From: Streptomyces flavotricini
Lineage (GTDB): Bacteria; Actinomycetota; Actinomycetes; Streptomycetales; Streptomycetaceae
Assembly (NCBI RefSeq): GCF_020639365.1
Contig: NZ_JAINUL010000001.1
Location: forward strand, 7,104,211 to 7,168,210
Reading direction: 5' to 3'
DNA: 64,000 nucleotides
The position numbers and the translations under genes were made by a program. Position 1 is the stretch's first letter; every line of letters begins with the position of its first letter. Shown in pieces: positions 1-8,892 of the stretch. The notes under the pieces are model-generated. The model did no database searches. It worked only from the letters and a program-made list of their open reading frames with translations, and was not told where the DNA came from.

Positions 1-46
1 GGTACTGCAGGGGGGACCCTGTGGGAGAGTAGGACGCCGCCGAACA
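1..46 (+). rRNA. rrf: 5S ribosomal RNA, 3' end only (partial)
   Basis: The first 46 bases match the conserved 3' portion of Streptomyces 5S rRNA, including the helix arms around GGTACTGCAG and the closing CGCCGAACA. A strong terminator follows at once. The 5' part lies outside the window, so an rRNA operon ends here on the plus strand. The exact mature 3' end is uncertain by a few bases. Confidence 0.85.
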
Positions 47-60
47 ATCATTGTGGGAAA

Positions 61-88
61 GCCCCGCACCTTATGGTGCGGGGCTTTT
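61..88 (+). terminator. rRNA operon terminator
   Basis: A perfect 10-bp stem (GCCCCGCACC / GGTGCGGGGC) with a TTAT loop is followed by four T. This is the intrinsic terminator of the rRNA operon whose 5S gene ends just upstream. Confidence 0.9.
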
Positions 89-162
89 CTGCGTTCTGGG
101 CCCTGCAGGGTCCTGTAGGGTCATGAGGCATCGTTCGTACGTTCAACAGTGGAGGCCCCCGG

Positions 163-753
163 GTGGAGGTCCAGGAGACTCGGGTTCAGACGGACCGAAT
201 TTTCACCATTCCGAACATCCTGAGCATGGCTCGCCTCGCCGGCGTGCCCCTGTTCCTCTGGCTGATTCTGGAGAAGCACGACGGCTGGGCACTTGCCGTG
301 CTCATGCTCAGCGGGGTCAGTGACTACCTCGACGGGAAGCTGGCGCGCCGCTGGAATCAGATCAGCAACCTCGGCCGGTTGCTGGATCCCGCCGCGGACA
401 GGCTGTACATCCTCTCCACGCTCTTCGGCCTGACCTATCGAGACATTCTGCCGCTGTGGCTCACCGGGGCCCTGGTGGCCCGTGAGCTGATGCTGCTGGT
501 CATGGTCTGGATCCTGCGCCGTCACGGCTATCCGCCGCCGCAGGTCAACTTCCTCGGCAAGGCCGCGACCTTCAACCTGATGTACGCCTTCCCCCTGCTG
601 TTGCTCAGTGACGGTACGGGTTGGTTGGCCTGGATGGGGTCAGTTTTCGGATGGGCGTTCGCCGGATGGGGTACAACCCTCTATTGGTGGGCAGGAATCC
701 TTTACGTGGTGCAAGTCCGCCGGCTTGTGAAGGCGGACGCCACGGCCGATTGA
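163..753 (+). CDS. CDP-alcohol phosphatidyltransferase family membrane protein
   Basis: A 196-residue integral membrane enzyme that should move a phosphoalcohol onto CDP-diacylglycerol to make phospholipid. The full family signature DGx2ARx8Gx3Dx3D is intact (D57, G58, A61, R62, G71, D75, D79), so it is predicted to be active. Several hydrophobic segments surround it. The start is GTG at 163; I see only a weak GGAGG-like site upstream. It heads the block that in Mycobacterium begins with pgsA2 (Rv1822). The alcohol substrate (glycerol phosphate, phosphatidylglycerol or inositol phosphate) cannot be decided from sequence. Confidence 0.88.
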   Translation: MEVQETRVQTDRIFTIPNILSMARLAGVPLFLWLILEKHDGWALAVLMLSGVSDYLDGKLARRWNQISNLGRLLDPAADRLYILSTLFGLTYRDILPLWLTGALVARELMLLVMVWILRRHGYPPPQVNFLGKAATFNLMYAFPLLLLSDGTGWLAWMGSVFGWAFAGWGTTLYWWAGILYVVQVRRLVKADATAD

Positions 754-853
754 GCTCACTCGGCGTGCGGCTGACGCGGAGGAGTTGCGGAGTCACCGTC
801 CGGGACGGGTGAGGTCGGCGAGAACGTCGTCTCTCAAGGAGGACTCTTCCGAC

Positions 854-3349
854 ATGAAGGCCGTCGTGATGGCCGGTGGCGAAGGCACTCGTCTTCGCCC
901 CATGACCTCGAGCATGCCCAAGCCGCTCCTGCCGGTGGCCAACCGGCCGATCATGGAGCACGTGCTCAGGCTGCTCAAGCGGCATGGGCTCAGCGAGACC
1001 GTTGTTACCGTCCAGTTCTTGGCGTCACTCGTCAAGAACTACTTCGGTGACGGCGAGGAGCTCGGAATGGAGCTCACCTATGCCAACGAGGAGAAGCCAC
1101 TCGGCACTGCCGGCAGTGTGAAGAACGCCGAGGAGGCGCTGAAGGACGATGCTTTCCTCGTCATTTCCGGCGATGCGCTCACCGACTTCGACCTCACCGA
1201 TCTCATTCGCTTCCACAAGCAGAAGGGCGCACTCGTCACGGTGTGCCTGACCCGGGTGCCGAACCCACTGGAATTCGGCATCACCATCGTGGACGAGGAA
1301 GGCAAGGTCGAGCGCTTCCTCGAAAAGCCGACGTGGGGACAGGTGTTCTCGGACACCGTCAACACCGGTATCTACGTGATGGAGCCCGAGGTCTTCAATT
1401 ACGTGGACCCGGATGTTCCGGTCGACTGGTCCGGCGATGTCTTCCCGCAGCTGATGAAGGAAGGCCGGCCGATCTACGGCTATGTGGCCGAGGGCTACTG
1501 GGAGGACGTCGGCACGCACGAGAGCTACGTCAAGGCGCAGGCCGACGTACTCGAGGGCAAGGTCCAGGTCGAGATGGACGGCTTCGAGATCTCGCCCGGC
1601 GTGTGGATCGCCGAAGGCGCCGAGGTGAGCCCCGACGCCGTGCTGCGCGGGCCGCTGTACATCGGGGACTACGCCAAGGTCGAGGCCGGCGTGGAGATCC
1701 GCGAGCACACCGTCGTCGGGTCGAACGTCGTCGTGAAGAGCGGGGCCTTCCTGCACAAGGCCGTCATCCACGACAACGTCTACATCGGGCCCCACAGCAA
1801 TCTGCGCGGCTGCGTCATCGGCAAGAACACCGACATCATGCGGGCCGCCCGGATCGAGGACGGGGCCGTCATCGGTGACGAGTGTCTGGTCGGTGAGGAA
1901 TCGATCATTCAGGGGAACGTGCGGGTCTACCCCTTCAAGACGATCGAGGCCGGCGCCTTCGTCAACACGTCGGTGATCTGGGAGTCACGCGGTCAGGCGC
2001 ATCTGTTCGGCGCCCGCGGCGTCACCGGCATCCTGAACGTGGAGATCACCCCCGAGCTGGTGGTCCGGCTCGCCGGCGCGTACGCGACGACCCTGAAGAA
2101 GGGCGCCACGGTCACCACGGCCCGTGACCACTCCCGCGGCGCGAGAGCGCTCAAGCGGGCGGTGATCTCGGCGCTGCAGTGCAGCGCGATCAACGTACGC
2201 GACCTGGAGAACGTACCGCTGCCGGTGGCGCGGCAGCAGACCGCGCGGGGTACCGCGGGCGGGATCGTGGTGCGGACCTCGCCCGGAGTGCCGGACTCGG
2301 TCGACATCATGTTCCTGGACGAGCGGGGAGCGGACCTCTCGCTGCAGCAGCAGCGCAAGCTGGACCGCGTGTACGCGCGGCAGGAGTACCGGCGGGCGTT
2401 CCCGGGCGAGATTGGCGACCTGCAGTTCCCGGGCAGCGTCTTCGATGCCTACACGGGTTCCCTGCTGCGGCGGGTGGACACGACCGGCGTCGCCGATTCC
2501 GGGCTCAAGGTGGTCGTGGACGCCTCCAACGGCAGTGCCGGACTGGTCCTGCCCAGCCTGCTGGGCCGGCTGGAGGTGGACGCGCTGACGATCAACCCGG
2601 GGCTCGACGAGTCCCGGCCGACGGAGACCGCCGAGTCCCGGCGGGCCGGGCTGGTGCGGCTCGGGGAGATCGTCGCCTCGGCGCGGGCCGCCTTCGGGGT
2701 CCGGTTCGACCCGGTGGGCGAGCGGATCTCCCTCGTGGACGAGCGCGGCCGGATCATCGAGGACGACCGGGCGCTGCTCGTACTCCTCGACCTGGTGGCC
2801 GCGGAGAAGCGCAGCGGCAAGGTGGCGCTGCCGGTGACCACGACCCGGATCGCCGAGCAGGTGGCGGCGTACCACGGGACGCAGGTGGAGTGGACGACGA
2901 CCTCGCCCGACGATCTGACGCGCGTGGGCCGGGCCGAGAACACGATCTTCGGCGGGGACGGCCGGGGCGGCTACATCGTTCCGGAGTTCAGCAGCGTCTT
3001 CGACGGGTCTGCGGCGTTCGTCCAGCTGATCGGACTGGTGGCGCGGACACAGCTCACGCTGAGCCAGATCGATGCGCGCATACCGCGAGCCCATGTACTC
3101 AAGCGGGACGTGCCGACTCCGTGGGCGGTGAAGGGGCTCGTCATGCGGCGGGTCGTGGAGGCGGCCGGGGACCGGCAGGTGGACACCACCGACGGTGTGC
3201 GGGTGGTCGAGGCCGACGGGCGGTGGGCGCTGGTCCTGCCGGACCCGGCGGAGGCGGTCACGCACCTGTGGGCCGAGGGTCCCGACGACGCGTCCGCGCA
3301 GGCGCTGCTGGACGAGTGGGCGGGCGTGGTGGACGGCGCCGGGCACTGA
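854..3349 (+). CDS. mannose-1-phosphate guanylyltransferase-like protein fused to a degenerate phosphomannomutase domain
   Basis: An 831-residue fusion. Residues 1-240 form a sugar-phosphate nucleotidyltransferase with the signature GGEGTRLRP near the N-terminus. Residues about 250-370 are hexapeptide-repeat (left-handed beta-helix). Residues about 380-831 resemble a phosphohexomutase. In the mutase part the phosphoserine loop (TASHNP in active enzymes) reads RTSPGVPD near residue 471, and the metal loop DGDGDR reads DPVGER near 616, so this half is probably catalytically dead. ATG 854 is preferred over the earlier in-frame start at 785 because AAGGAGGA (837-844) precedes it. Likely role: NDP-sugar supply for cell-wall or glycoprotein mannosylation, with the mutase fold regulatory or structural. 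The nucleotide used (GDP or other) is an inference. Confidence 0.85.
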   Translation: MKAVVMAGGEGTRLRPMTSSMPKPLLPVANRPIMEHVLRLLKRHGLSETVVTVQFLASLVKNYFGDGEELGMELTYANEEKPLGTAGSVKNAEEALKDDAFLVISGDALTDFDLTDLIRFHKQKGALVTVCLTRVPNPLEFGITIVDEEGKVERFLEKPTWGQVFSDTVNTGIYVMEPEVFNYVDPDVPVDWSGDVFPQLMKEGRPIYGYVAEGYWEDVGTHESYVKAQADVLEGKVQVEMDGFEISPGVWIAEGAEVSPDAVLRGPLYIGDYAKVEAGVEIREHTVVGSNVVVKSGAFLHKAVIHDNVYIGPHSNLRGCVIGKNTDIMRAARIEDGAVIGDECLVGEESIIQGNVRVYPFKTIEAGAFVNTSVIWESRGQAHLFGARGVTGILNVEITPELVVRLAGAYATTLKKGATVTTARDHSRGARALKRAVISALQCSAINVRDLENVPLPVARQQTARGTAGGIVVRTSPGVPDSVDIMFLDERGADLSLQQQRKLDRVYARQEYRRAFPGEIGDLQFPGSVFDAYTGSLLRRVDTTGVADSGLKVVVDASNGSAGLVLPSLLGRLEVDALTINPGLDESRPTETAESRRAGLVRLGEIVASARAAFGVRFDPVGERISLVDERGRIIEDDRALLVLLDLVAAEKRSGKVALPVTTTRIAEQVAAYHGTQVEWTTTSPDDLTRVGRAENTIFGGDGRGGYIVPEFSSVFDGSAAFVQLIGLVARTQLTLSQIDARIPRAHVLKRDVPTPWAVKGLVMRRVVEAAGDRQVDTTDGVRVVEADGRWALVLPDPAEAVTHLWAEGPDDASAQALLDEWAGVVDGAGH

Positions 3350-3457
3350 GCGCCCGCAGCTGATGGAACGGTCTCGTCCGGTGGGCGGGGTGCGGCGGAC
3401 GTCGCTCCCCGTCCACCGGACGGGCGCATTCGGTGCGGGTGGCGCCGACATGCGACG

Positions 3458-4372
3458 ATGAGCGGCATGTCGCAGCCGCCCCACAACCGGAGTTCGGCGC
3501 CGGCGCCTCCCGCGCGCCCGGACGCGTCCATGTCGCTGCTGACGCACGTGATGGACCACAGTCTCGACGAGGGCTATGCGGAAGCGTCGGCCCGGCGCGA
3601 GGCAGAGGGCACCGCGGGTCTGCCGCGCACCCTGAAGGCCAAGCTGGCGCTCGCCGCCGGGCTCGTGCTCGCGGCCATGGTCGTCACGCTGGGTGCTGCC
3701 CAGGCGCGGATAGCCGCACCGGTGCTGGCCAAGGAGCGGCAGGAACTGATCGACCGGGTGCAGCGGGCCGACGAGCACGCCGACGGTCTGGAGCGGGACA
3801 TCGAGCGGCTGCGGGAGAACGTCGCGAGCCGCCAGCGCGAGGCGCTCAAGCAGCACGGCGGGGACCAGGGGCAGCTCGTGGCGCTGCTGTCCGGTGCGAC
3901 GGAGGTCCAGGGACCCGGACTGAAGCTGGTCGTGGACGACGCCAAGGGTTCCTCTTCCGGCGGTGGCGGCAAGCCGCGCGAGAACGCCGGGTTCTCGGAC
4001 ACCGGCCGGCTGCGGGACCGGGACATGCAGAAGATCGTCAACGGGCTCTGGCAGTCCGGCGCCGAAGCCATCTCGATCAACGGGCAGCGGTTGACGGCAT
4101 TGTCGGCGATCCGGGCCGCGGGTGACGCGATACTGGTCGACAACAGGCCGCTGGTGCCGCCGTACGAAGTGCTGGCGGTGGGGGACAAGAAGCGGCTCGG
4201 GACCTCGTTCCAGGACTCCGCGGACGGCCAGTACCTGCATGCCCTGCAGGAGAACTACGGGATCCGCGCCACCTTGTCCCCGGCGGACGGGCTGCGGCTG
4301 CCGGCCGCGTCGAGCCTGACCGTACGTACAGCTACAGCTACAGCAGAAGAGCCGAAGAAGGGTGCATCGTGA
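3458..4372 (+). CDS. DUF881 family protein, first copy
   Basis: A 304-residue bitopic membrane protein. It has an N-terminal cytoplasmic segment, one membrane helix at about 62-82, a coiled coil at about 90-130 and a C-terminal extracytoplasmic DUF881 domain. The function is unknown; the family is conserved in actinobacteria and Firmicutes next to cell-division or envelope genes. Its stop overlaps the start of the small basic protein gene (GTGA at 4369-4372), so translation is coupled. ATG 3467 is an alternative start. A second DUF881 gene follows, which suggests a heteromeric membrane complex with the small basic protein between them. Confidence 0.85.
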   Translation: MSGMSQPPHNRSSAPAPPARPDASMSLLTHVMDHSLDEGYAEASARREAEGTAGLPRTLKAKLALAAGLVLAAMVVTLGAAQARIAAPVLAKERQELIDRVQRADEHADGLERDIERLRENVASRQREALKQHGGDQGQLVALLSGATEVQGPGLKLVVDDAKGSSSGGGGKPRENAGFSDTGRLRDRDMQKIVNGLWQSGAEAISINGQRLTALSAIRAAGDAILVDNRPLVPPYEVLAVGDKKRLGTSFQDSADGQYLHALQENYGIRATLSPADGLRLPAASSLTVRTATATAEEPKKGAS

Positions 4373-4701
4373 TCGCGGTACTGGGCCTGGTGGCCGGAGT
4401 GGTGGTCGGGCTTCTGGTCCGGCCCGAAGTGCCGGCCGTCGTCGAGCCTTATCTGCCGATCGCCGTGGTGGCGGCGCTGGACGCGGTGTTCGGGGGCCTG
4501 CGCGCGATGCTGGACGGCATCTTCGTCGACAAGGTCTTCGTGGTGTCGTTCCTGTCGAACGTCGTGGTCGCGGCGCTGATCGTCTTCCTCGGTGACAAGC
4601 TGGGCGTCGGCTCGCAGCTGTCCACCGGTGTGGTCGTGGTCCTCGGCATCCGCATCTTCTCCAACGCCGCGGCCATCCGCCGGCACGTGTTCCGGGCGTG
4701 A
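4369..4701 (+). CDS. sbp: small basic family membrane protein (DUF1290)
   Basis: A 110-residue, highly hydrophobic protein with about three membrane helices and a basic C-terminus (IRRHVFRA). It starts at GTG 4369, overlapping the upstream DUF881 stop by four bases. It sits between two DUF881 genes, the same order as Mycobacterium Rv1823-Rv1825. In Corynebacterium and Bacillus, homologues are found near division genes. The biochemical role is unknown. Confidence 0.87.
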   Translation: MIAVLGLVAGVVVGLLVRPEVPAVVEPYLPIAVVAALDAVFGGLRAMLDGIFVDKVFVVSFLSNVVVAALIVFLGDKLGVGSQLSTGVVVVLGIRIFSNAAAIRRHVFRA

Positions 4702-4706
4702 GGCCG

Positions 4707-5612
4707 ATGAGTACGAACGACAACCCGCCCGAGGAGCCGATGGGCTCGGAGCTGCCGCCGCAGGACGAGCCGGCGAAGCCCGCCGGGCCGGTGGCGGCAG
4801 GCGAAGGAGCCGAGGCGGGCCGGGCAGCCCAGGCCGCGAAGCCCTTCGAGCCCGCGAAGCCCGCCGAAGCCGCGAAGCCCGCCGAGCCCGCGCAGAGCGG
4901 TCGGCGGCGGCTGGTGGAGTCGGTGTGGCCGCCGCGCGTGAGCCGGGCCCAACTGATCGTCGCGCTGCTCCTGTTCGTCCTCGGACTGGGCCTGGCCATC
5001 CAGGTGCGCTCGAACAGCGACTCCAGCGCGCTGCGCGGGGCCCGTCAGGAGGACCTCGTACGGATCCTCGACGAGCTCGACGGGCGGACCAAGCGCCTGG
5101 AGGACGAGAAGCAGCGGCTGGAGGACCAGCGCAAGGAGCTGGAGAGCAGCTCGAACCAGGCCGAGGAGGCCCGTCGGCAGACGATCGAGAAGGAACGGCA
5201 ACTCGGGATCCTGGCCGGTACGGTGGCGGCGCAGGGGCCGGGCATCACGCTGAAGATCACCGATCCGAAGGGGCAGGTGCAGTCGGACCAGCTGCTGGAC
5301 ACCCTTCAGGAGCTGCGGGCGGCCGGGGCCGAGGCGATCCAGGTCAACGGGGTGCGCATCGTGGCGAGCTCGTTCTTCTCGGACGAGGGCGGCGGGATCG
5401 GCATCGACGGTAAGAAGATCACACAGCCTTATGAGTTCAAGGTGATCGGGAAGCCGCAGGATCTGGAGCCCGCCCTGAACATTCCCGGCGGTGTCGTGCA
5501 GACGCTGGAGAAGGAACAGGCCACCGTCGCCGTCACACGGTCGGCGAAGATCGTTGTGGATGCCTTGCGGGCTGCGAAGCAGCCTGACTACGCTCGGTCG
5601 TCATCGTCGTGA
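4707..5612 (+). CDS. DUF881 family protein, second copy
   Basis: A protein of about 301 residues with the same plan as the upstream DUF881 protein: a low-complexity Ala/Lys/Pro/Glu N-terminus, one membrane helix at about 90-110, a charged coiled coil at about 120-170, then DUF881. The N-terminal tract contains AKPAE-type repeats. ATG 4707 is chosen; a GTG at 4698, overlapping the preceding stop, is also in frame. It probably forms one transcription unit with the two genes before it. Function unknown. Confidence 0.85.
   Translation: MSTNDNPPEEPMGSELPPQDEPAKPAGPVAAGEGAEAGRAAQAAKPFEPAKPAEAAKPAEPAQSGRRRLVESVWPPRVSRAQLIVALLLFVLGLGLAIQVRSNSDSSALRGARQEDLVRILDELDGRTKRLEDEKQRLEDQRKELESSSNQAEEARRQTIEKERQLGILAGTVAAQGPGITLKITDPKGQVQSDQLLDTLQELRAAGAEAIQVNGVRIVASSFFSDEGGGIGIDGKKITQPYEFKVIGKPQDLEPALNIPGGVVQTLEKEQATVAVTRSAKIVVDALRAAKQPDYARSSSS
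4838..4896 (+). repeat. imperfect coding repeat, AKPAE-type
   Basis: About three imperfect copies of a roughly 15-18-base unit (GCGAAGCCCGCCGA and variants) encode an Ala/Lys/Pro/Glu tract in the cytoplasmic N-terminus of the second DUF881 protein. It is likely a flexible linker, prone to length variation. Confidence 0.6.
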
Positions 5613-5802
5613 CGCGGGACGGAGTGCGGACGGGCTCACGCGGGCTGATGCCTGCGGGGGGTCGGCGCACTGAAGTCGTGCCGCGTGGTGGAAACTGTCT
5701 GGTGGTTACGGACGTTGTGAGAATGTCCGGGTCGGCAGGTGTGTGCATTCGGAGTTCGTCCTGCCCCACGGGCGGGTCTGTTTCGTTCAAGGGGAATCGC
5801 CC

Positions 5803-6639
5803 GTGAAGTTGTTTGAGAAGTTGTTCGGCAAGAAGAACCGCGAGGAAAGCGGTGCGCCCAAGCATCGTGCGGGACAGGGAGAAGGGGAAGGGCAGGGGGA
5901 CCGGCCGCTCTTCCGTGACGAGGTCGCCGGCGCGGGGGATGTTTCGGGCGCGCCGGGCGCGTCGTCTGTTGACCCTGCCGGTTCCGGACGCATAGGTTTT
6001 GGTGAACCATCAACCTCAAGTTCGGGTGGAGGGTTTGCCCCCGACCCGTATGCCACCAATGCCTCCGCGGGGCAGCCGCGGCGCGAGGAGCCGTCCATGT
6101 CGGCCGAGCAGGTTTGCAGCAGGTGCGGACACCGCAGCGATGCGGCCAGCCGGTTCTGCTCCAACTGCGGCGCGCCGCTGCGGGCGGGCCTGACGCCGGA
6201 GCGTGCCTCGGAGACCACGTCCACCATCTCGATCTCGGGCCTCGAGGCCTACGAGGCCGAGGTGTCGGGACAACAGCACGTGTCGTCCTCGCTGTCCCCC
6301 GAGGCCCAGGCCGCGGTGGAAGCTCTGCCTCCGGGTTCCGCTCTGCTCATCGTGCGGCGCGGCCCCAACTCCGGCAGCCGCTTCCTCTTGGACGGTGAGC
6401 TGACCACGGCGGGCCGGCACCCGCAGAGCGACATCTTCCTGGACGACGTCACGGTCTCCCGGCGGCATGTCGAGTTCCGCAGGAGCCAGGACGGCGGATT
6501 CACCGTCGCCGACGTGGGCAGCCTCAACGGCACGTACGTGAACCGTGAGCCGATCGACTCGGTCGCCCTGCACAACGGCGACGAGGTGCAGATCGGCAAG
6601 TACCGGCTGGTCTTCTACGCGAGCCTGCGGGGCATCTGA
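5803..6639 (+). CDS. garA: GarA/OdhI-type FHA protein with N-terminal zinc ribbon
   Basis: A 278-residue protein. Residues 1-100 are low complexity. A zinc ribbon follows with C105, C108, C119 and C122. Then comes the GarA/OdhI phosphorylation motif ETTS at 137-140, and a C-terminal FHA domain (about 180-275) with GR at 204-205, SRRH at 219-222 and NGTY at 242-245. In Mycobacterium and Corynebacterium, phosphorylation of this motif by PknB/PknG-type kinases closes the protein on its own FHA domain and stops inhibition of 2-oxoglutarate dehydrogenase and activation of glutamate synthesis. Start GTG 5803 follows AAGGGGA. Synteny with ftsR supports the call. Streptomyces lacks a clear PknG, so the kinase is an open question. 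Confidence 0.85.
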   Translation: MKLFEKLFGKKNREESGAPKHRAGQGEGEGQGDRPLFRDEVAGAGDVSGAPGASSVDPAGSGRIGFGEPSTSSSGGGFAPDPYATNASAGQPRREEPSMSAEQVCSRCGHRSDAASRFCSNCGAPLRAGLTPERASETTSTISISGLEAYEAEVSGQQHVSSSLSPEAQAAVEALPPGSALLIVRRGPNSGSRFLLDGELTTAGRHPQSDIFLDDVTVSRRHVEFRRSQDGGFTVADVGSLNGTYVNREPIDSVALHNGDEVQIGKYRLVFYASLRGI

Positions 6640-6685
6640 CCTCCTCCGGACTCCGTCCGGGGGAAACCCCCAGAGGGAAGGTCCC

Positions 6686-7456
6686 ATGCTGCGTATCCCC
6701 ACCGGCGGTGCCCCAATGAGCGGCACCGCCGGCAGCGGCTCGGCCGGGCGGCTGGTGAGCATCGGCACGGTGCTCACGCTGCTGCGCGACGAGTTCCCCG
6801 AAGTCACGATCTCGAAGATCCGCTTCCTGGAGGCGGAGGGGCTCGTCGAGCCCCGGCGCACGCCTTCCGGATACCGCAAGTTCAGCACCGAGGACGTCGA
6901 GCGGCTGGCCCGGATCCTGCGGCTGCAGAGGGACCACTACCTGCCGTTGAAGGTCATCCGCGAACAGCTGGACGCGCTCGCCCGCGGTGAACAGATCCGT
7001 ATCCCCGCTCCCACGGCGCACGGGGACTCCGTCGATCCCGCGAGCCCATGCGCCGTCTACGGCGAAGTGGGCCGGGAGCGGGCCGCCGCGGCCCGGGTCG
7101 GGCGGGCCGAGCTGCTCGCCGCGGCCGAGGTGGAGGAGGCGCAGCTCGCCGAGTGGGAGTCGTACGGGCTGATCGGCGAGGCCCCGGGCGGCGGGTTCGA
7201 CGCCGAGACGGTCACCGTGGCCCGGCTGGTGGCGGATCTGGGCCGGTTCGGGCTGGAGCCGCGGCACCTGCGCGCCATGAAGGCCGCCGCGGACCGCGAG
7301 GCGGGTCTGGTGGAGCAGGTCGTGGCACCGCTTCGGCGGCACCGCAACCCGCAGACGAGGGCGCACGCCGAAGCGACCTTGAAGGAGCTCGCGGGGCTGT
7401 CGGTACGGCTCCACGAGGCCTTGGTGCAGACCGCGCTCGGGGTCCGTCTGCACTGA
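6686..7456 (+). CDS. ftsR: MerR-family regulator, FtsR orthologue
   Basis: A 256-residue protein with an N-terminal MerR-type winged helix (about 20-90) that includes the recognition region TISKIRFLEAEGLV and wing SGYRKF. A coiled coil and an effector domain without obvious metal ligands follow. It lies directly after garA and before the DUF151 gene, the position of ftsR in Corynebacterium, where it activates ftsZ, and of Rv1828 in Mycobacterium. ATG 6686 is chosen because GAGGGAAGG (6673-6681) precedes it; an internal ATG lies at 6716. A role in division-gene control in this organism is inferred from synteny. Confidence 0.82.
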   Translation: MLRIPTGGAPMSGTAGSGSAGRLVSIGTVLTLLRDEFPEVTISKIRFLEAEGLVEPRRTPSGYRKFSTEDVERLARILRLQRDHYLPLKVIREQLDALARGEQIRIPAPTAHGDSVDPASPCAVYGEVGRERAAAARVGRAELLAAAEVEEAQLAEWESYGLIGEAPGGGFDAETVTVARLVADLGRFGLEPRHLRAMKAAADREAGLVEQVVAPLRRHRNPQTRAHAEATLKELAGLSVRLHEALVQTALGVRLH

Positions 7457-7491
7457 CCTCGGGCATCCCCGAGGGGGGCCCGACTACCCAA

Positions 7492-7506
7492 ACCTGCCGG
7501 GCAGGT
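7492..7506. promoter_or_regulatory. 15-bp palindrome upstream of the DUF151 gene
   Basis: ACCTGCC G GGCAGGT is a perfect inverted repeat placed just upstream of a TAGGGT -10 box. It is a candidate operator. The bound protein is unknown; the flanking MerR regulators are possible. Confidence 0.4.
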
Positions 7507-7508
7507 CC

Positions 7509-7514
7509 TAGGGT
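7509..7514 (+). promoter_or_regulatory. -10 box for a leaderless DUF151 transcript
   Basis: TAGGGT ends seven bases before GTG 7521. That puts the predicted transcription start on the start codon, and no Shine-Dalgarno site is present. Confidence 0.5.
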
Positions 7515-7520
7515 TGCTGT

Positions 7521-7994
7521 GTGAACGAGCTCGACGTTGTGGGTGTCCGGGTGGAAATGCCCTCCAACCAACCGATCGTGCTCCTGCGTGAAGTGGGAGG
7601 CGACCGGTACCTCCCCATCTGGATCGGACCAGGGGAGGCGACCGCCATTGCCTTCGCACAGCAGGGCATGGCCCCGGCCCGGCCGCTGACGCACGACCTG
7701 TTCAAGGACGTGCTGGAGGCGATCGGCGAGGAGCTCACCGAGGTCCGGATCACGGATCTGCGGGAGGGCGTCTTCTACGCGGAGCTCGTCTTCGCCAGCG
7801 GGGTCGAGGTGAGTGCCAGGCCTTCCGACGCCATAGCGCTCGCGCTGCGTACCGGAACGCCGATCTACGGGAGCGACGGCGTGCTGGACGACGCCGGAAT
7901 CGCCATTCCGGACGAGCAGGAGGACGAGGTGGAGAAGTTCCGCGAGTTCCTCGACCAGATCTCCCCGGAGGACTTCGGTACCGGCCCGCAGTGA
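7521..7994 (+). CDS. bifunctional nuclease family protein (DUF151)
   Basis: A 157-residue protein of the DUF151/bifunctional nuclease family, orthologous by position to Rv1829. The core (about 20-130) includes PIWIGPGEATAIA and the acidic tail typical of the family. Plant homologues have DNase/RNase activity; bacterial roles are unproven. GTG 7521 coincides with the transcription start predicted from TAGGGT, and no SD is seen, so the mRNA is probably leaderless. It sits between two MerR regulators. Confidence 0.9.
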   Translation: MNELDVVGVRVEMPSNQPIVLLREVGGDRYLPIWIGPGEATAIAFAQQGMAPARPLTHDLFKDVLEAIGEELTEVRITDLREGVFYAELVFASGVEVSARPSDAIALALRTGTPIYGSDGVLDDAGIAIPDEQEDEVEKFREFLDQISPEDFGTGPQ

Positions 7995-8089
7995 GCCGCG
8001 GCCGCGCCGCGTGTCCACGGGGAGTATCAGCCCATTCGGTTAGCCTTTCCCCGGCACAGGACACGGGAAACCACTCTCAGGGTGATTAT

Positions 8090-8107
8090 CACTCGGCGTG
8101 CCGAGTG
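8090..8107. promoter_or_regulatory. inverted repeat upstream of the second merR gene
   Basis: CACTCGGC GT GCCGAGTG is a perfect 8-bp inverted repeat nine bases upstream of the -35 box at 8117. It is a candidate regulator site, possibly autoregulatory. Confidence 0.45.
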
Positions 8108-8116
8108 TGGCGATCG

Positions 8117-8145
8117 TTGACGCACCCCTGGTGACTGCCTACCTT
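8117..8145 (+). promoter_or_regulatory. sigma-HrdB-type promoter of the second merR gene
   Basis: TTGACG (8117-8122), a 17-bp spacer and TACCTT (8140-8145) form a good housekeeping promoter. It leaves a leader of about 25 bases containing GGACGGAGGG before GTG 8177. Confidence 0.65.
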
Positions 8146-8176
8146 CGAGGGGGCAGGTCAAGGACGGAGGGTCGGC

Positions 8177-8815
<639 letters not shown>

Positions 8816-8892
8816 GCCCCTTCCCGGCGCGGTCCGAGGGCGCCGGGCCCGGCCCCGGCCGAATGTCAGTGTCATGAGGCAGCATCGGGGCT

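Noticed and set aside
28..323. Short plus-strand ORF across the 5S rRNA end and terminator
   Set aside because: It would start inside the terminator region and shares its span with a supported gene in another frame.
1985..4999. A 1004-codon open frame on the minus strand
   Set aside because: It lies opposite the sugar-nucleotidyltransferase and DUF881 genes and is an artefact of very high third-position GC. Its product has no family features and is low-complexity Arg/Pro/Gly-rich.
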